Assembly: GCF_900110815.1 (NCBI RefSeq) | Contig: NZ_FOIT01000001.1 | Location: 169,910-233,909 of the forward strand | Direction of reading: 5' to 3' | From: Aliicoccus persicus | Lineage (GTDB): Bacteria > Bacillota > Bacilli > Staphylococcales > Salinicoccaceae | DNA length: 64,000 nucleotides | Shown: one piece after another, positions 38,401-46,929 of the stretch | Position numbering within the stretch: position 1 is the stretch's first letter | Layout of the letters: each line of letters opens with the position of its first letter | Notes under the pieces: model-generated | Database searches by the model: none | What the model saw: only the letters and a program-made list of their open reading frames with translations | Told to the model about the DNA's origin: nothing | Position numbers and translations under genes: made by a program

Positions 38401-39789
38401 CACCATTATACGAAAGAGTTATTCGGTGAAGAAAAAGTATATCGTGCGGGTACAATCGGTACGATTGCTGAAAAGACTGCGTTTGGTTATGTCAAAGGCT
38501 ATATGAATGATCATGGATTACAAAAGCGCAATGCTGAAGTCGAGCGACTCGTGCTTGGTTGTTCTGGCGTGAAGCGAACGACTGGGCAGCACCCAGGTGG
38601 AATTATCGTCGTTCCTGAAGATTATGATATATATGATTTCACACCGGTCCAGTATCCTGCAGATGACATTGAAGCAGAGTGGAAGACGACGCATTTTGAT
38701 TTCCATTCGATTGATGAGAACTTATTAAAACTCGATATACTTGGGCATGATGACCCGACGATGATTCGGATGTTACAAGATCTCTCGGGAATTGATCCGA
38801 AGACAATTCCTGTAGACGACAAAGATACGATGGCGTTGTTTAGTTCACCGAAAAGTCTCGGCGTCACTGCGGATGACATACTTTGTAAAACAGGAACACT
38901 CGGCGTTCCAGAATTTGGGACGAGCTTCGTCAGACAGATGTTAGAAGATACCCGTCCGAGTACATTTAGTGAACTCGTACAGATTTCAGGATTATCTCAC
39001 GGTACGGATGTATGGTTAAACAACGCACAGGAGCTCGTGCGGAAAGGTATCGTTGAATTAAAAGACGTCATCGGTTGTCGTGACGATATTATGGTGCAGC
39101 TAATGTACGATGGGCTCGAACCAATTGAAGCGTTTAAAATTATGGAACGCGTGCGTAAAGGGCGTCAGTTGTTGCCCGAGCAAGAAGTATTGATGCGACA
39201 AAATAATGTGCCGGAATGGTACATTGATTCGTGTAATAAAATCAAGTATATGTTCCCGAAAGCACACGCTGCAGCTTATGTATTGATGGCGGTGCGTATC
39301 GCATACTTTAAAGTGCATTACCCATTGTTTTATTATGCGAGTTATTTTACGATCAGAGCTTCAGACTTTGATTTGCTGACGATGGTGCGAGACAAAGACG
39401 ATATAAAAGCAGTCGTGCAAGATATGATTACGCGTGATCGCATGAACGACTTGTCGAAAAAAGAGAAAGATACACTGATTGTTTTAGAACTTGTCAATGA
39501 AATGGCACAGCGTGGCTATAAAATCCAGCCTGTGCATTTAGAAAAATCTAAAGCATTTGAATTCGTCATTGAAGATGATTCACTTATCCCACCGTTTATC
39601 TCTGTGCCTGGACTTGGTGCTTCGGTCGCCAAACGAATCGTTGAAGCACGCGATGATGAAATGTTTTTATCGAAAGAAGATATGCAAAAACGCGGTGGTG
39701 TGTCTCAAAAGATTATCGATTATTTAACGGAACTGAGAACACTCGATGGTCTACCTGATAAAGCACAGCTTTCGTTATTTGATTTATAA
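35491..39789 (+). CDS. polC: DNA polymerase III PolC-type alpha subunit
   Basis: A 1432-residue Gram-positive replicative polymerase. In order: an N-terminal domain, an OB fold (about 230-320), a PHP segment starting HAHTQMSAMDA (about 325), an inserted DEDDh 3'-5' exonuclease (FDVETTGLS near 416, HRAIYD near 560), a second PHP part, a zinc motif with CSEC and CESC (about 903-930), and the polymerase palm/fingers with PDIDLNFSGD (near 955). ATG at 35491 follows AAGGTGGG. It is a typical length for PolC and matches Staphylococcus order after proS. Confidence 0.97.
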   Translation: MDKEQSYETLLKQIDLLDDNELSNGQFEKVVVNDKKRVWHFYLKFPGLLNVNTYERLYSHLSRGFENIAQVELVIYVETLEQEKVLEYVAHCIEQTSITVHLKEQMLQAFKEVQHNTLVIHVSDEIQGNYFRKSLNGELIRALGKYGVHLDTVDYVVDTNKSIAQDDEVKQNILAEAEQIRVAHLEQLEKASKEPKAEVVEKQLGKFIDFDGVRPLNNVVDEEYNVKIEGLIFSKKVIVTKTKKHILNINITDYTDSITCKAFSRNGKNDEAVFESLSEGDWAIVEGNVEYDTFSNEIVLNIRNLRVVNRQKKTDKSEVKRVELHAHTQMSAMDAIPSAEELINRARDFGHTAVAITDHNNLQSFPQAFNALDRDKVKDGTEIKVLYGMEGLLVNDGASITYNPKDKPLADETFVVFDVETTGLSSKYDKIIELAATKVVNGEIIDEFSTFVNPHQKLSQTIIDLTKIEDKDLVDAEDIDPVIRRFKDWVGDATFVAHNASFDMGFIQAAYRGSDLGEYKNSVIDTLELSRTINTDSKKHGLNNLAKKYNVELEQHHRAIYDTRATSYIFIKMLRQLKELGIENIADIDGDLSNDDAYKRAMPTHVNLLVKNQTGLKNLFKLVSLSLTDHFYRSPRIRKKMLTKYREGLLIGSSCDNGELFTAAMQGTYSEAKEIAKFYDYIEVFPKDLYMRLLDREIIHDESMLEDIINNLIKIGDELNIPVVATGNVHYLDKWDKTSREILVKSNPGNPLSRGRLPDAHFRTTDEMLESFAFLGKERAYEIVVENTNKIADSIDYIEVIKNGLYPPKMDGADEEVRELCYMNAHKLYGPNLPEEVVERLEFELNNIISNNFSVIYLISQKLVQKSLDDGYLVGSRGSVGSSFVATMLNITEVNPLPPHYICSECHHVEFFTDGSVSSGYDLKDSTCESCGIALIKEGQDIPFETFLGFKGDKVPDIDLNFSGDYQALAHHYTKELFGEEKVYRAGTIGTIAEKTAFGYVKGYMNDHGLQKRNAEVERLVLGCSGVKRTTGQHPGGIIVVPEDYDIYDFTPVQYPADDIEAEWKTTHFDFHSIDENLLKLDILGHDDPTMIRMLQDLSGIDPKTIPVDDKDTMALFSSPKSLGVTADDILCKTGTLGVPEFGTSFVRQMLEDTRPSTFSELVQISGLSHGTDVWLNNAQELVRKGIVELKDVIGCRDDIMVQLMYDGLEPIEAFKIMERVRKGRQLLPEQEVLMRQNNVPEWYIDSCNKIKYMFPKAHAAAYVLMAVRIAYFKVHYPLFYYASYFTIRASDFDLLTMVRDKDDIKAVVQDMITRDRMNDLSKKEKDTLIVLELVNEMAQRGYKIQPVHLEKSKAFEFVIEDDSLIPPFISVPGLGASVAKRIVEARDDEMFLSKEDMQKRGGVSQKIIDYLTELRTLDGLPDKAQLSLFDL

Positions 39790-39819
39790 ACATGAAAATG
39801 TGATAGAATCAACGATAAA

Positions 39820-39848
39820 TTGCATAAAATAAGTATTTATGCTATTAT
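39820..39848 (+). promoter_or_regulatory. Promoter of the rimP-nusA-infB operon
   Basis: TTGCAT (39820-39825) and TATTAT (39843-39848) are 17 bp apart, with TGC forming an extended -10. The predicted transcript begins near 39855 and contains the hairpin that follows. Confidence 0.65.
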
Positions 39849-39873
39849 ATTAATGTTGAATAGCAAATTGTGT

Positions 39874-39911
39874 AGAGAAGAACGGGGGAATCCCGTTCTT
39901 CTCTTAGTTTT
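39874..39911 (+). promoter_or_regulatory. Leader hairpin before rimP, likely attenuator
   Basis: AGAGAAGAACGGG and CCCGTTCTTCTCT form a perfect 13-bp stem with a 5-base loop, followed by an interrupted T tract (TAGTTTT). Because a promoter lies upstream of it, it must be transcribed with the operon. In B. subtilis NusA is reported to autoregulate through a NusA-stimulated terminator upstream of ylxS-nusA; this hairpin is in the equivalent place and has a weak U tract. Confidence 0.7.
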
Positions 39912-39925
39912 AGAGAGGTGATTTT

Positions 39926-40393
39926 TTGAATCAAATTGAACAAAACATTGCAGACCACGTCAAACCAGAGTTTGAAACGCTTGGTTATCTACTTGTCGAT
40001 GTTGAATATAAAAAAGAAGGGAAAGATTTCTTTTTAAGACTATTCATTGACAAAAACGGTGGTGTGACAATTGAGGATTGTGTACGCGCAAGCGAAGCGA
40101 TTAGTGAGAAGCTTGATGAGTGGGATTTAATTTCTGGTGCATATTTCTTAGATGTATCATCTCCTGGTGCTGAGAGACCAATCAAAACTGAAGAAGATTT
40201 ACAGACAACATTGAACAATGGCATTTATGTCAAAACGTATCAACAAATCGGTAGCGAAAAAGAGTGGACAGGTGTGCTTACTGGCTATGATGAAGATACT
40301 GTAACGATTGAATACAAAGATAAAGCACGTAAAAAAACAATAACGATTGATAGAGATAAAATCGCAACTATCAGAAAAGCTGTTTTATTATAA
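39926..40393 (+). CDS. rimP: RimP, ribosome maturation factor
   Basis: A 155-residue 30S assembly factor, first gene of the nusA-infB operon. The segments LRLFIDKNGGVTIEDC and YFLDVSSPGAERPIKTEED are typical. The TTG start lies six bases after GAGAGGTG. The gene lies downstream of the leader hairpin that may attenuate the whole operon. Confidence 0.94.
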   Translation: MNQIEQNIADHVKPEFETLGYLLVDVEYKKEGKDFFLRLFIDKNGGVTIEDCVRASEAISEKLDEWDLISGAYFLDVSSPGAERPIKTEEDLQTTLNNGIYVKTYQQIGSEKEWTGVLTGYDEDTVTIEYKDKARKKTITIDRDKIATIRKAVLL

Positions 40394-40409
40394 CGGAGGA
40401 ATGGTTAAA

Positions 40410-41453
40410 TTGAATCAAGAACTAATCAATGCGATTGATTTTATTCAGAAAGAAAAGAATATACCCAGAGAAGTACTCATTGAGGCTGTTGAAGCAGCAC
40501 TCTTAACTGCATACAAAAAAAATTACACACAGCACAAAAATGTAACGGTTGAACTGAACACAGAAACGGGTGGTTACCGCGTTGTTTCACGTAAAGATGT
40601 TGTGGAAGAAGTGACGGATACGACGGCAGAAATCGACCTAGAAACGGCGAGAGAATTAAATCCAGCATATGAAGTCGGCGATCCATATGATGAAGATGTG
40701 ACGCCGAAAGACTTTAACCGTGTTGGTGCTCAAGCTGCCAAACAAGCTGTGATGCAACGGTTAAGAGATGCTGAACGCGGTATTCTCTATGATGAGTTTA
40801 TCGATAAGGAAGATGAGTTATTGAATGGAGTAGTCGATCGTGTGGATCACCGCTTTGTCTTCGTTCAACTCGGCAAAACAGATGCAGTATTAAGTGAACA
40901 AGAACAGATGCCGAATGAAAAATACACACCAGGTGACAAAATTAAAGTCTATGTAAACAAAGTTGAGCAGACAACAAAAGGACCGCAGATCTTTGTATCT
41001 CGTACACACCCGAATTTGTTAAAGCGTCTGTTTGAACGTGAAGTGCCTGAAATTTATGATGGTACTGTAGAAATTATGAGTGTTGCTCGCGAAGCAGGAG
41101 AACGTTCAAAAATAAGTGTCTACGCGGAAAATCCAGATGTCGACGCTGTCGGCTCATGTGTTGGTGCGCGTGGTGCGCGTGTTGAAGCGATTGTAAATGA
41201 ACTGTCTGGTGAAAAAATTGATATTGTGCTATGGAATGAAGACCCAGAAATTTTTGTTAAAAATGCACTGAGTCCTTCTCAAGTAGTCAGTGTTGAAGTA
41301 GATGAAGAAAACAAATCTACAGTCGTCACTGTACCGAGCCATCAGCTATCGCTTGCAATCGGTAAACGTGGTCAAAATGCTAGATTAGCAGCAAAGCTAA
41401 CTGGATGGAAAATTGATATTAAAAGTGAAAGTAGCGACTTGACAGAAGAATAG
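40410..41453 (+). CDS. nusA: NusA, transcription termination/antitermination factor
   Basis: A 347-residue NusA: N-terminal RNA-polymerase-binding domain (from QELINAIDFIQKEK), S1 domain (about 135-200), and two KH domains with GARGARVEAIV and GKRGQNARLAA. It ends soon after the second KH domain (KSESSDLTEE), without the long acidic tail of S. aureus NusA. The start is probably TTG at 40410, ten bases after GGAGG; the ATG at 40401 abuts that site. Confidence 0.95.
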   Translation: MNQELINAIDFIQKEKNIPREVLIEAVEAALLTAYKKNYTQHKNVTVELNTETGGYRVVSRKDVVEEVTDTTAEIDLETARELNPAYEVGDPYDEDVTPKDFNRVGAQAAKQAVMQRLRDAERGILYDEFIDKEDELLNGVVDRVDHRFVFVQLGKTDAVLSEQEQMPNEKYTPGDKIKVYVNKVEQTTKGPQIFVSRTHPNLLKRLFEREVPEIYDGTVEIMSVAREAGERSKISVYAENPDVDAVGSCVGARGARVEAIVNELSGEKIDIVLWNEDPEIFVKNALSPSQVVSVEVDEENKSTVVTVPSHQLSLAIGKRGQNARLAAKLTGWKIDIKSESSDLTEE

Positions 41454-41470
41454 TATTTGGGAGTGATAAC

Positions 41471-41755
41471 ATGAAGAAGAAAATCCCGATGAGAAAATGT
41501 ATATTGACGAATCAAATGTATCCAAAAAAAGATTTGATTCGGATCGTTGTCAATAAAGAGAATGAAGTATTTGCTGATGCAACTGGCAAGGTCAATGGAC
41601 GTGGCAGTTATGTGGTCAAAAACCTAGATGCTGTTCAAGATGCACGCAATAAAAAGAAACTCGAATCCATGCTCGATTTTAGTACAGAACACCTGGATCC
41701 AGTATACGATGAGATCATACGTCTTATATATAGAGAGGATATTCCAAAGCGATGA
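41471..41755 (+). CDS. rnpM: YlxR family protein (RnpM-like)
   Basis: A 94-residue basic protein of the YlxR family with the MRKCILTNQMYPKKDLIR start and the GRGSYV motif. In B. subtilis YlxR was found to bind and modulate RNase P (RnpM). It sits between nusA and ylxQ in the conserved operon and overlaps ylxQ by four bases (ATGA). The function is inferred from the family. Confidence 0.9.
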   Translation: MKKKIPMRKCILTNQMYPKKDLIRIVVNKENEVFADATGKVNGRGSYVVKNLDAVQDARNKKKLESMLDFSTEHLDPVYDEIIRLIYREDIPKR

Positions 41756-42057
41756 AAGAAGTCATGTCTCTATTAGGACTTAGTAAGCGTGCTGGGAAAC
41801 TCGTTCCAGGAGAGGCTCAGGCATTGGAAGCAGTAAGAAATAACAAGGCAAAATTAATCTTTGTTGCGCTTGACGCTGGTGTAAATACGAGCAAGCGCAT
41901 GCACGATAAAGCAAAATATTATAACGTACCACTTGTCGACATTTTTTCAAAAGATGAGTTGAGTATTGCAACAGGAGATTGCAACCGCATTGTTTGTGCG
42001 GTGACAGATAAGGGTTTTAGCAAAAAAATGTTAGAACTTATCGAGAAAGGACAGTGA
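41752..42057 (+). CDS. ylxQ: YlxQ, L7Ae/L30e-family RNA-binding protein
   Basis: A 101-residue L7Ae-like protein ([20 protein letters not shown] near the start, and [16 protein letters not shown] in the middle). The family binds kink-turn RNA in tested members; its physiological role is not established. It lies between ylxR and infB, coupled to ylxR by an overlap of start and stop codons. Confidence 0.9.
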   Translation: MKEVMSLLGLSKRAGKLVPGEAQALEAVRNNKAKLIFVALDAGVNTSKRMHDKAKYYNVPLVDIFSKDELSIATGDCNRIVCAVTDKGFSKKMLELIEKGQ

Positions 42058-42061
42058 TTCA

Positions 42062-44110
42062 ATGACTAAAATTAGAATCTACGAATATGCAAAAGAAAAT
42101 GATTTACAAAGTAAACAGGTGATTGATTTTCTAAACGAAATTGGTGTTGAAGCTGGTAGTCATATGAAATCATTAAGTGATGATGAAGTTGAATTACTGG
42201 ATGCAGAATTTAAATTAGAAACAGATGATGTCGATCAGTATGGCGACGACTACGAAGATGCACCTAAGAAACAAAAATCTAAAAAGAACACACAGAAAAA
42301 AGAACGTGCGAAAGCAACCGAACAAAAACCTGTTGAACAGCCGACGACGACTGAAGATGGAGAAAAAATTCTCTATTACACAGCAGATACTACGGTAGGT
42401 GAACTTGCTCAAAAATTAGGTGTTGATGCATCTAAAATCATTAAAGATTTATTCATGGTTGGTGTCGTAACAAATATTAACCAAACGCTGGAAGAAGAAT
42501 CAATTGAACTGATAGCGAGTGAACATGGATTTGTTGCACGTGAAGAGATCATTGTTGATGATATGGACTTAGATTCATTCTTCTTATTTGAAGAGGGAAC
42601 TTTAACAGAACCAAGACCATCAATCGTAACGATCATGGGACACGTTGACCATGGTAAGACAACGTTGCTCGATTCTATCCGTAATACAAAAGTAACAGTG
42701 GGTGAAGCTGGTGGGATTACACAACATATTGGTGCCTATCAAATTGAAAACGATGGTAAGCCGATTACATTTTTAGATACACCAGGACACGCGGCATTTA
42801 CGACGATGCGTGCACGCGGAGCACTTGTCACAGATATTACAGTACTTGTCGTTGCTGCAGATGATGGTGTCATGCCGCAAACAATTGAAGCGATTAACCA
42901 TGCAAAAGCAGCAGAAGTTCCAATCATTGTTGCGGTAAACAAGATGGATAAGCCAACAGCGAATCCGGATCGTGTCATGACAGAGCTTGGTGAACATGGT
43001 CTTTATCCTGAAGATTGGGGTGGAGATACGATATTTGTTCAACTGTCAGCATTGTCTGGTGACGGGATTGATGATTTACTTGAAATGATCGGGCTTGTCA
43101 GTGAGATGGAAGAGTTTAAAACGGACTCTAAGCGTCCCGCAATCGGTACGGTCATTGAGGCTGAACTCGATAAGTCTCGTGGACCTGCAGCATCGCTGAT
43201 CGTCCAACATGGTACTCTGCGTGTTGGTGATTCAATCGTAGTTGGTAATACGTATGGTAAAGTGCGTGCAATGGTCAATGACCTCGGAGAACGTATTAAA
43301 GAGGCACCACCTTCGTTGCCTGTAGAAATTACAGGTCTAAATGATGTACCACTTGCTGGTGACCGATTTGTTGTCTTTACAGACGACAGAAAAGCGCGTT
43401 CAATCGGTGAGGCACGCAGTAAAGAACAAGTGTTGAGGGACCGTGAAAAAACGTCTAAAGTAAGTTTAGAAAACTTATTTGATCACTTAAAGGAAGGCGA
43501 AACGAAAGACTTAAATGTCATCGTGAAAGGTGATGTTCAAGGTACGGTTGAAGCGCTCAGTGCATCGCTCATGAAGATTGATATCGAAGGTGTAAACGTT
43601 CGTATCATCCATACAGGTGTTGGGGCAATTAATGAATCAGATGTTACACTTGCAACAGCATCTTCTGCAATAATTATCGGTTTCAATGTTAGACCAGATG
43701 TCAATGCGAAACGTGCAGCGGATCGCGAAGATATCGATATGCGTTTACACAGCGTTATCTATAAAGTGATTGAAGAGATTGAGCAGGCGATGACTGGACT
43801 TCTTGATCCAGAGTATGAAGAGCAAGTCATCGGTAACGTAGAAGTACGTCAAACATTCAAAGTATCTAAAGTTGGGACAATCGCTGGTTCATACGTCACA
43901 GATGGTAAGATTACGAGAGATTCTGGCGTGCGTGTCATTCGCGATGGTGTTGTCATCTATGAAGGTGAACTCGATCAGTTGAAGCGCTTTAAGGATGATG
44001 CAAAAGAAGTCACAGCAGGATATGAATGTGGTATTACAATTAAAAACTTTAATGACGTAAAAGAAGGCGACATCTTCGAACCGTTCATTATGGTTGAGAT
44101 TGAGAGGTAA
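42062..44110 (+). CDS. infB: Translation initiation factor IF-2
   Basis: A 682-residue IF-2 that delivers initiator tRNA to the 30S subunit. A short IF2_N module starts the protein and is followed by a lysine-rich linker (about 80-110). The G domain begins at GHVDHGKTT (about 194), with DTPGH and NKMDKP following. Domains II-IV run to the end. The linker is short, giving a protein close to the small Gram-positive form. It is in the centre of the nusA operon. Confidence 0.97.
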   Translation: MTKIRIYEYAKENDLQSKQVIDFLNEIGVEAGSHMKSLSDDEVELLDAEFKLETDDVDQYGDDYEDAPKKQKSKKNTQKKERAKATEQKPVEQPTTTEDGEKILYYTADTTVGELAQKLGVDASKIIKDLFMVGVVTNINQTLEEESIELIASEHGFVAREEIIVDDMDLDSFFLFEEGTLTEPRPSIVTIMGHVDHGKTTLLDSIRNTKVTVGEAGGITQHIGAYQIENDGKPITFLDTPGHAAFTTMRARGALVTDITVLVVAADDGVMPQTIEAINHAKAAEVPIIVAVNKMDKPTANPDRVMTELGEHGLYPEDWGGDTIFVQLSALSGDGIDDLLEMIGLVSEMEEFKTDSKRPAIGTVIEAELDKSRGPAASLIVQHGTLRVGDSIVVGNTYGKVRAMVNDLGERIKEAPPSLPVEITGLNDVPLAGDRFVVFTDDRKARSIGEARSKEQVLRDREKTSKVSLENLFDHLKEGETKDLNVIVKGDVQGTVEALSASLMKIDIEGVNVRIIHTGVGAINESDVTLATASSAIIIGFNVRPDVNAKRAADREDIDMRLHSVIYKVIEEIEQAMTGLLDPEYEEQVIGNVEVRQTFKVSKVGTIAGSYVTDGKITRDSGVRVIRDGVVIYEGELDQLKRFKDDAKEVTAGYECGITIKNFNDVKEGDIFEPFIMVEIER

Positions 44111-44115
44111 TATAT

Positions 44116-44454
44116 ATGAGTAACAATAGACGAGAAAGAGTTGCAGAAGAAATTAAAAAGATTGTCAGCGAAGCAGTACGTACAGAAATCAATGATCCAA
44201 AATTAGGTATGATGACTGTGACTGATGTTGAAATGACACAAGAGCTTGAGGTTGCAACGATTTACTTCACAACATTGAATGAAAACAAAGAAGATGCTGA
44301 AGAAGTATTAAATAAAGCGAAAGGTTTAATTCGCAGTGAAGTTGCAAAAGAAATTCGTTTAAGAAAAGCTCCAGAAATTGTTTTTAAACACGATAATTCA
44401 ATTGAGTATGGCAGTCGCATTGAATCATTACTCAATGAAATTCGTGACAAATAA
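44116..44454 (+). CDS. rbfA: RbfA, 30S ribosome-binding factor
   Basis: A 112-residue KH-fold assembly factor acting on the 16S rRNA 5' helix. RRERVAEEIKKIVSEAV at the start and the TVTDVEMTQELEVATIYFTT strand region are characteristic. It follows infB by five bases. A long inverted repeat separates it from truB. Confidence 0.95.
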   Translation: MSNNRRERVAEEIKKIVSEAVRTEINDPKLGMMTVTDVEMTQELEVATIYFTTLNENKEDAEEVLNKAKGLIRSEVAKEIRLRKAPEIVFKHDNSIEYGSRIESLLNEIRDK

Positions 44455-44475
44455 GCGTACACAACGCATTTTAAT

Positions 44476-44526
44476 AGGCACGGTGTTCAATCAGTCAATT
44501 ATCAACGACACTGATGCACCGTGCCT
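44476..44526 (+). other. Long hairpin between rbfA and truB
   Basis: AGGCACGGTG and CACCGTGCCT form a perfect 10-bp stem around 31 bases; inside, TCAGT (44491-44495) pairs with ACTGA (44510-44514). No good T-run follows (CAAATTTT), so it is a poor terminator. It could be an RNA-processing or stability element in the operon, or a weak attenuator. Confidence 0.55.
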
Positions 44527-44555
44527 CAAATTTTACATAAAGTGGGGACATACAG

Positions 44556-45440
44556 ATGAACGGCGTGCTGCTCATTAATAAGCCTAAAGGTATGACAAGT
44601 CATGATGTAATATATAAAGTGAGAAGAAGACTCGGGACAAAACGTGTTGGACATACGGGCACGCTTGATCCAGATGTTACTGGGCTGCTCGTCGTCGTTG
44701 TTGGCCAAGCAACAAAGCTCACTGAAATCTTACAACAGCGAGAGAAAGGGTATGAGGCGAGAGTGACATTAGGCGTTTCGACAGAAACAGAAGATGCGAG
44801 TGGTACAGTAACAAGCACTTCAACTGTTGACCATGTAACAGTAGAGGCAATTGATCAAGTCGTTCAATCCTTCGATGGTCCATACGAACAAATGGTGCCG
44901 CTATATTCATCAGTAAAAGTGAACGGTTGGAAACTCTATGAATATGCACGAAATAATTTGCCAGTTGAACGTCCGATTAAGACAGTTCATATCCATTCGA
45001 TAGAACGCACATCTAAAGTCGAATTGAATGACGAACAGTTATCATTTAATATAGATGTCAGGTGTTCAAAAGGAACATATATACGAACTTTAGCAGTCGA
45101 TATCGGTAAAAAACTTGGTGTGGATGCACATCTATCATCACTCGTGCGCACGATGAGTTGTGGTTTTCATATTGATGATGCAGTGACATTAGAAGAGATG
45201 AGTGCGGATGACATTATCCCGATTGGAACATTCTTAACGGATGATCCGATTGTAGACCTCGCTGAACATGAAGCGCTGCTTTTTAAAGTCAGGAATGGAC
45301 AGAAAGTCTCATTGCAAGAAGTTCGAGATTTGGTGCCACATGGTGCATCTCGTGTGTTGTTTAAGAATCAAGGTGTGCCAATTGGTATTTATCAATTACA
45401 GGATGAAACATATAGAACGTTTAAAATGTTTAATTTGTAG
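44556..45440 (+). CDS. truB: TruB, tRNA pseudouridine-55 synthase
   Basis: A 294-residue pseudouridine synthase acting on U55 of tRNAs. GHTGTLDPDVTGLL contains the catalytic aspartate (near residue 39), and KGTYIRTLAVDIGKKLG is the second family motif. A C-terminal PUA-like extension is present. ATG follows GTGGGG. It lies before ribF as in Bacillus. Confidence 0.95.
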   Translation: MNGVLLINKPKGMTSHDVIYKVRRRLGTKRVGHTGTLDPDVTGLLVVVVGQATKLTEILQQREKGYEARVTLGVSTETEDASGTVTSTSTVDHVTVEAIDQVVQSFDGPYEQMVPLYSSVKVNGWKLYEYARNNLPVERPIKTVHIHSIERTSKVELNDEQLSFNIDVRCSKGTYIRTLAVDIGKKLGVDAHLSSLVRTMSCGFHIDDAVTLEEMSADDIIPIGTFLTDDPIVDLAEHEALLFKVRNGQKVSLQEVRDLVPHGASRVLFKNQGVPIGIYQLQDETYRTFKMFNL

Positions 45441-45451
45441 GAGGAGATTAC

Positions 45452-46393
45452 GTGGAAGTCATTAAATTGCATTACCCCAAAGTTGAATTAAGTCAATCAC
45501 TCGAACCGTGCGCAGTTGCACTTGGTTTTTTTGATGGACTTCACCTTGGGCATCAAAAGGTCATTCAATCGATGATTGATATTGCAGAGAGACAAGGATT
45601 GAAAAAAGGTGTTGTGACATTCGATCCGCACCCGTCTGTCGTGCTGGATCCTACAAGAAAACGAACGTCATATATCACACCGATTGAAGTGAAGTTAAAG
45701 ATGCTCGAAGAAATGGGCGTAGACTATGCATTCGTCATTCAGTTTTCAAGTGGTTTCCGTTCGATTAGCCCAGAGGATTTTGTCGAAGATTATTTGATCG
45801 ACATTCAAGTGAAATCAGTGGTCACTGGCTTTGATTTTACATACGGTAAGTACGGTGAAGGCAATGTGGATACTTTGAATGAATATAGTGAATTTGACAC
45901 GACGGTGATTGAACGCATGGATATCGATGGTGAGAAAATTTCAACGACACAAATTCTACAAGATTTAAAAGAGCGTCGTCTGGATGTGGCAAATGTCGCA
46001 CTCGGTAGACCATTTGAGCTCGAAGGTCTCGTTGTACAAGGGGAGAAGATGGGGCGTACGATCGGTTTCCCGACAGCTAACATTGAGCTTAAGTATCGCT
46101 ACCAAACACCTGCGAATGGTGTGTATGTCGTGAAATTAAAATTAAATGCACACGATAAAATTCTAAACGGTGTATGTAATGTCGGGATAAAACCGACGAT
46201 CGAGCGTGAAAAACATACGAAAACCATCGAAGTGCATTTACTCGATTTTGATAAAGACATATACGGTGAAGAAGTCACAGTGTATTTCTTAGAGTATTTA
46301 AGAGACGAACAAAAATTTGATGGTTTAGATGCTTTAAAGGCGAAGATTAATGATGATGTCCTGCGTGCACGAGAATTACTTGAAGATCACTAA
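45452..46393 (+). CDS. ribF: RibF, bifunctional riboflavin kinase/FAD synthetase
   Basis: A 313-residue enzyme making FMN and FAD. The N-terminal nucleotidyltransferase domain has GFFDGLHLGHQKVI, and the C-terminal kinase domain has GRTIGFPTANI and TNGVYVV-like residues (ANGVYVV). The start is GTG, with AGGAGGAG overlapping the end of truB. It is probably the last gene of the nusA operon; rpsO has its own promoter. Confidence 0.96.
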   Translation: MEVIKLHYPKVELSQSLEPCAVALGFFDGLHLGHQKVIQSMIDIAERQGLKKGVVTFDPHPSVVLDPTRKRTSYITPIEVKLKMLEEMGVDYAFVIQFSSGFRSISPEDFVEDYLIDIQVKSVVTGFDFTYGKYGEGNVDTLNEYSEFDTTVIERMDIDGEKISTTQILQDLKERRLDVANVALGRPFELEGLVVQGEKMGRTIGFPTANIELKYRYQTPANGVYVVKLKLNAHDKILNGVCNVGIKPTIEREKHTKTIEVHLLDFDKDIYGEEVTVYFLEYLRDEQKFDGLDALKAKINDDVLRARELLEDH

Positions 46394-46401
46394 TATTTAC
46401 C

Positions 46402-46430
46402 TTGCATCATAGCTAATAATCTAGTATAAT
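46402..46430 (+). promoter_or_regulatory. rpsO promoter
   Basis: TTGCAT (46402-46407) and TATAAT (46425-46430) have a 17-bp spacer, a strong promoter match. Confidence 0.75.
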
Positions 46431-46460
46431 ACATCAAGTACCCTTTCTTGACATTTTGAG

Positions 46461-46490
46461 ACTCCGACGAATGTTCAGATTCGGGCGTAT
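46461..46490 (+). ncRNA. rpsO leader hairpin (S15 leader candidate)
   Basis: CGAAT (46468-46472) and ATTCG (46479-46483) form a stem around GTTCAG, with flanking CC/GG pairs across a small bulge. It lies in the 5' leader of rpsO, where S15 autoregulatory RNAs are known in bacilli. Only the stem is seen directly. Confidence 0.4.
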
Positions 46491-46514
46491 ATTATTTTAA
46501 AGGAGGAAATAACT

Positions 46515-46784
46515 ATGGCTATTTCACAAGAGCGTAAAAATGAAATCATCGCAGAATATCGTATTCACGAAACGGATACGGGATCTCCTGAAGTTCAGAT
46601 TGCTGTTTTATCTGCAGAGATCAATGCGTTAAACGAACATTTACGTACGCACAAAAAAGACCACCATTCAAGAAGAGGATTATTGAAAATGGTTGGTCGT
46701 CGTAAGCACCTTCAAACGTACTTACGTGAAAAAGACATTCAAAGATACCGTGAATTAATCGGTAAGCTTGGATTAAGAAGATAA
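46515..46784 (+). CDS. rpsO: 30S ribosomal protein S15
   Basis: An 89-residue S15, an early 16S rRNA binder. The conserved [14 protein letters not shown] and [16 protein letters not shown] segments are exact family hallmarks. AAAGGAGG precedes the ATG. It stands alone between its own promoter and a strong terminator, before pnp. Confidence 0.97.
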   Translation: MAISQERKNEIIAEYRIHETDTGSPEVQIAVLSAEINALNEHLRTHKKDHHSRRGLLKMVGRRKHLQTYLREKDIQRYRELIGKLGLRR

Positions 46785-46803
46785 TTATTAGGATGATAAA
46801 TCG

Positions 46804-46839
46804 GCACTGTGTTTCTCTTAAAAGACACAGTGCTTTTTT
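46804..46839 (+). terminator. Intrinsic terminator after rpsO
   Basis: GCACTGTG pairs with CACAGTGC around a partly self-complementary loop, followed by T6. Confidence 0.9.
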
Positions 46840-46886
46840 GCGTTCATTGACACATCGCATTCAATATATATTTAGTCATTAAAAAA

Positions 46887-46895
46887 TGATATAAT
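46887..46895 (+). promoter_or_regulatory. Extended -10 promoter of pnp
   Basis: TGATATAAT is an extended -10 element 35 bp before the pnp start. The -35 region (TATATT) is weak. Confidence 0.5.
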
Positions 46896-46929
46896 TGCAT
46901 AGAGTAGATACTAAGGAGAGAATATAATT

